Shown here piece by piece: positions 6,410 to 8,441 of a DNA stretch of 8,441 bases. This DNA is from Mariprofundaceae bacterium (lineage in GTDB: Bacteria > Pseudomonadota > Zetaproteobacteria > Mariprofundales > Mariprofundaceae). Below the pieces are notes generated by a model that did not search any database, was not told the origin of the DNA, and saw only the letters and a program-made list of their open reading frames with translations. Position 1 is the first letter of the stretch, and every line of letters begins with the position of its first letter. Made by a program: the position numbers and the translations under genes. The stretch lies in the NCBI GenBank assembly GCA_030950865.1, contig JAUZQR010000274.1, positions 1 through 8,441 of the forward strand, given 5' to 3'.

Positions 6410-7863
6410 TACATACCTTGTATGCAAGGCTGGCATTTAGCCTGACGCTTTCTTTGGGGTTGGTGGGGCTGGTTTATGCTATTTTTATGTTTACAACGGT
6501 ACAAAAAAACACGCAATATGCGGAGCAAATACTTAATCGTGATTTAGCCAAGGTGCTGGTAGCAGAACGCAACCTTGTGCAAGAGAATGCAATTAATAAA
6601 CAAGCGCTTAAAGATATGTTTATGGCTTATATGAATGTAAACCCCAGCATTGAAATTTATTTATTAGATTTAGAAGGTAAAATCCTGTCTTACTCTGCGG
6701 ATCCAGGGCAAGTGCAACGAAATCATGTATCTCTAAGCCCCATTCGAACATTTTTAAAAGAAGATGCACTCTTCCCCGTGCTTGGTGATGACCCTAGAGA
6801 TAGTCATAGAGAAAAAGTTTTTTCTGTAACACCGATTCCAATGACAAACGACCCGAGTGGTTATTTGTATGTTATTCTTCGAGGTGAACAATATGATCAG
6901 GTGGAGCAACTTGCGCGTGATAAAGAACTGTTACATTTGGGTGCATGGGTTGTAGGTATTGCACTGTTGGCAGGATTGTTTGTGGGATTGTTGGTTTTTT
7001 ATCCGATTACAAAACGATTACGTACACTATCAAAAAAAGTTGATGATTTTAGGCAAAGTGAATTCAAAGAATCACCAGTGTTTGATGTACAACAAGGGGC
7101 AGATGAACTTAGTCAATTGGAGCATAATGTAGCTCTGATGGCTAAACAAACGGTACATCAATTTCAACAAATATCTGAGCAAGATAGCAAGAGACGAGAT
7201 TTGTTTGCCAGTTTATCACATGATTTACGTACACCTTTGGCAGCATTACATGCCTATTTAGAAACTTTACAAATAAAAGCGAATAGTTTGGATACTACGC
7301 AACGTTATGAATATACATCGCGTGCCATTCAATTTAGCGAGCGTTTGAAATCCTTGGTGGATGAGTTATTTGAAATGGCAAAACTGGATACTTTGGATAC
7401 GGCTCCACATGTTGAGCGCTTTTCATTACCCGAATTGGTGCAAGATATTATACAGCAATTTGAGGCAAGTGCTAATGCACTGGATGTAACATTACGTATG
7501 GAAGGGGATACTGAATTACCTTTTGTACAAGCGGACATTGCTTTGATTCAACGGGTGTTTGAGAATCTTATTGGTAATGCACTTCGGCATGTTGAAAAAG
7601 GTGATGGTATTATTGTTTCCATATATAAGCATAAGTATATGGTTGAAGTGGCAGTTCAAGATACAGGCTGTGGCATTGCAGAGGAGGCTTTGTTACATGT
7701 TTTTGATCCATTGTACCAAGTGAATAATACACACCGTGGAGATGAACATTCAGGCTTGGGTTTGGCAATTGTAAAACGTATTTTAACGCTGCATAAAAGT
7801 GATATTGAAGTGAGTAGTGTTTTGGGTGAAGGAAGCAAATTCCGCTTTACACTTGTATTTTGA
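6406..7863 (+). CDS. Membrane sensor histidine kinase
   Basis: This 485-residue partner kinase of the preceding regulator starts with GTG overlapping its stop codon; GGTGG just upstream acts as ribosome binding site. Order of parts: TM1 at about 8-31, a periplasmic sensor loop at about 32-175, TM2 at about 178-200, a HAMP linker (about 200-255), then HisKA with phospho-acceptor H272 in SLSHDLRTPLAAL. The HATPase domain has the N box at 383-395 (N387 and N391), the G1 box D419-x-G421-x-G423, an F box around F434 and the G2 box GLGLA at 450-454. All catalytic boxes are intact. The loop segment SIEIYLLDLEGKILSYSADP (81-100) resembles the PAS-like fold of Cache-type sensors. The loop contains Met 71, 73, 76 and 146 and no Cys. 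Context with MsrA and a Met-rich lipoprotein points to envelope oxidants as signal, but the ligand is unproven. Confidence 0.93.
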   Translation: MIHTLYARLAFSLTLSLGLVGLVYAIFMFTTVQKNTQYAEQILNRDLAKVLVAERNLVQENAINKQALKDMFMAYMNVNPSIEIYLLDLEGKILSYSADPGQVQRNHVSLSPIRTFLKEDALFPVLGDDPRDSHREKVFSVTPIPMTNDPSGYLYVILRGEQYDQVEQLARDKELLHLGAWVVGIALLAGLFVGLLVFYPITKRLRTLSKKVDDFRQSEFKESPVFDVQQGADELSQLEHNVALMAKQTVHQFQQISEQDSKRRDLFASLSHDLRTPLAALHAYLETLQIKANSLDTTQRYEYTSRAIQFSERLKSLVDELFEMAKLDTLDTAPHVERFSLPELVQDIIQQFEASANALDVTLRMEGDTELPFVQADIALIQRVFENLIGNALRHVEKGDGIIVSIYKHKYMVEVAVQDTGCGIAEEALLHVFDPLYQVNNTHRGDEHSGLGLAIVKRILTLHKSDIEVSSVLGEGSKFRFTLVF

Positions 7864-7868
7864 TGTTT

Positions 7869-7886
7869 GTGATACATTTGTAATAA
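7869..7886 (+). promoter_or_regulatory. Putative response-regulator site upstream of msrA
   Basis: The site reads GTGATAC-ATTT-GTAATAA, 7-mers matching at 5 of 7 positions with an 11-bp period, ending 68 nt before the first ATG of msrA and starting 6 nt after the kinase stop. Together with the similar sites at 5614-5631 and 5585-5602 it implies msrA has its own promoter controlled by the upstream regulator, besides any read-through from the kinase gene. Confidence 0.5.
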
Positions 7887-7954
7887 GTCTGAGATTATTG
7901 TGTGAACACTGAGTTGTAGCATTCGTTCATTCTAAAAAGGATAAGAGGTATTTT

Positions 7955-8441
7955 ATGATGTTTAAACGTATGCAGTATTATTTAGCGACAAGCTCGTTCA
8001 CAATTATGGTATTGTTGCTCATGCCATTTCAAATCAATGCAGAAGAAAGTAGGGAGATGTCGATGCAAAAAGAAAATATAGTGTCGCAAACGGCAACATC
8101 AAAGGCAATATTTGCTGGTGGATGCTTTTGGTGTATGGAAAAACCTTTTGAACAACTTCCAGGTGTATTATCTGTGGTATCTGGTTATACAACGGGAACA
8201 TCCAAGAACCCGACATATCAAAACTATATGGCAGGTAAGCATCTTGAAGCAGTAGAAATTACTTACAACCCAAGTCTAGTGAATTATGAAAAATTGTTGG
8301 ATGTGTTTTGGCACCAAATCAATCCTACTGATGATGGTGGGCAATTTGTTGACCGTGGTTATGCCTATAGTACTGGTATTTTCTATTTTAATGATGAGCA
8401 AAAACGCTTGGCGGAAGCCTCCAAAGAGGCGTTAATTCAAA
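7955..8441 (+). CDS. msrA: Exported peptide methionine sulfoxide reductase A (truncated at window end)
   Basis: It reduces the S-epimer of methionine sulfoxide in proteins. The catalytic motif GGCFWC lies at residues 55-60, with nucleophile C57. Downstream blocks match the family: GYTTGTSKNPTY, HLEAVEITYNPSLVNYEKLLDVFW, then NPTDDGGQFVDRG, a form common in MsrA domains fused to MsrB. Residues 1-29 form a signal peptide (K4-R5, hydrophobic stretch, likely cleavage after I27-N28-A29), so this copy should work in the periplasm, unlike the usual cytosolic MsrA. A linker of about 20 residues precedes the domain. Two adjacent ATGs (7955, 7958) follow AGAGGT (7944-7949) by 5 or 8 bases; the second has the better spacing. 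162 codons are visible and the frame stays open at the edge; whether MsrB follows is unknown. Periplasmic electron supply would need a thioredoxin-like or DsbD-like donor, not seen here. Confidence 0.93.
   Translation, partial: MMFKRMQYYLATSSFTIMVLLLMPFQINAEESREMSMQKENIVSQTATSKAIFAGGCFWCMEKPFEQLPGVLSVVSGYTTGTSKNPTYQNYMAGKHLEAVEITYNPSLVNYEKLLDVFWHQINPTDDGGQFVDRGYAYSTGIFYFNDEQKRLAEASKEALIQ

Overview
The window comes from a Gram-negative bacterium, most likely a proteobacterium: it encodes a lipoprotein signal, an exported MsrA, an OmpR/EnvZ-type two-component pair, a PilZ protein and a lactate-dehydrogenase-like malate dehydrogenase placed directly before sucCD. GC content is moderate. The mdh-sucC-sucD order and the LDH-type Mdh would suit Zetaproteobacteria or relatives, but that placement is inference only.

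Positions 1-1647 (minus strand) hold the N-terminal end of an oxygen-independent coproporphyrinogen III oxidase (hemN, cut by the window edge), preceded in transcription by a full HD-domain CCA tRNA nucleotidyltransferase (cca). Divergent from cca, on the plus strand, lies a tightly packed run at 1729-5226: malate dehydrogenase (mdh), succinyl-CoA ligase beta (sucC) and alpha (sucD), then a small PilZ-domain protein. It ends at a strong hairpin (5236-5259) shared with the convergent gene that follows. The sucC-sucD junction is unusual: a 67-nt GC-rich, hairpin-dense spacer contains a 24-codon micro-ORF whose start overlaps the sucC stop and whose stop overlaps the GTG start of sucD.

Positions 5271-8441 form what looks like an envelope methionine-oxidation defence locus. 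A tiny lipoprotein on the minus strand has a mature part that is about 29% methionine, built from an 18-residue tandem repeat. It is divergent from a response regulator and sensor histidine kinase (overlapping GTGA), which are followed by a signal-peptide-bearing methionine sulfoxide reductase A that runs off the window end. Three similar 18-nt direct-repeat sites (two 7-mers at an 11-bp period, as OmpR/PhoB-family regulators prefer) lie upstream of the lipoprotein, the regulator and msrA, each 68-74 nt from and oriented toward its gene. The working model is that the two-component system senses envelope oxidants and controls itself, a sacrificial methionine-rich lipoprotein, and the reductase that regenerates methionine.

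There is no gene-free stretch above 300 bases. The largest gap, 5511-5704, is the divergent regulatory region. I see no tRNA, rRNA, CRISPR array or insertion sequence.
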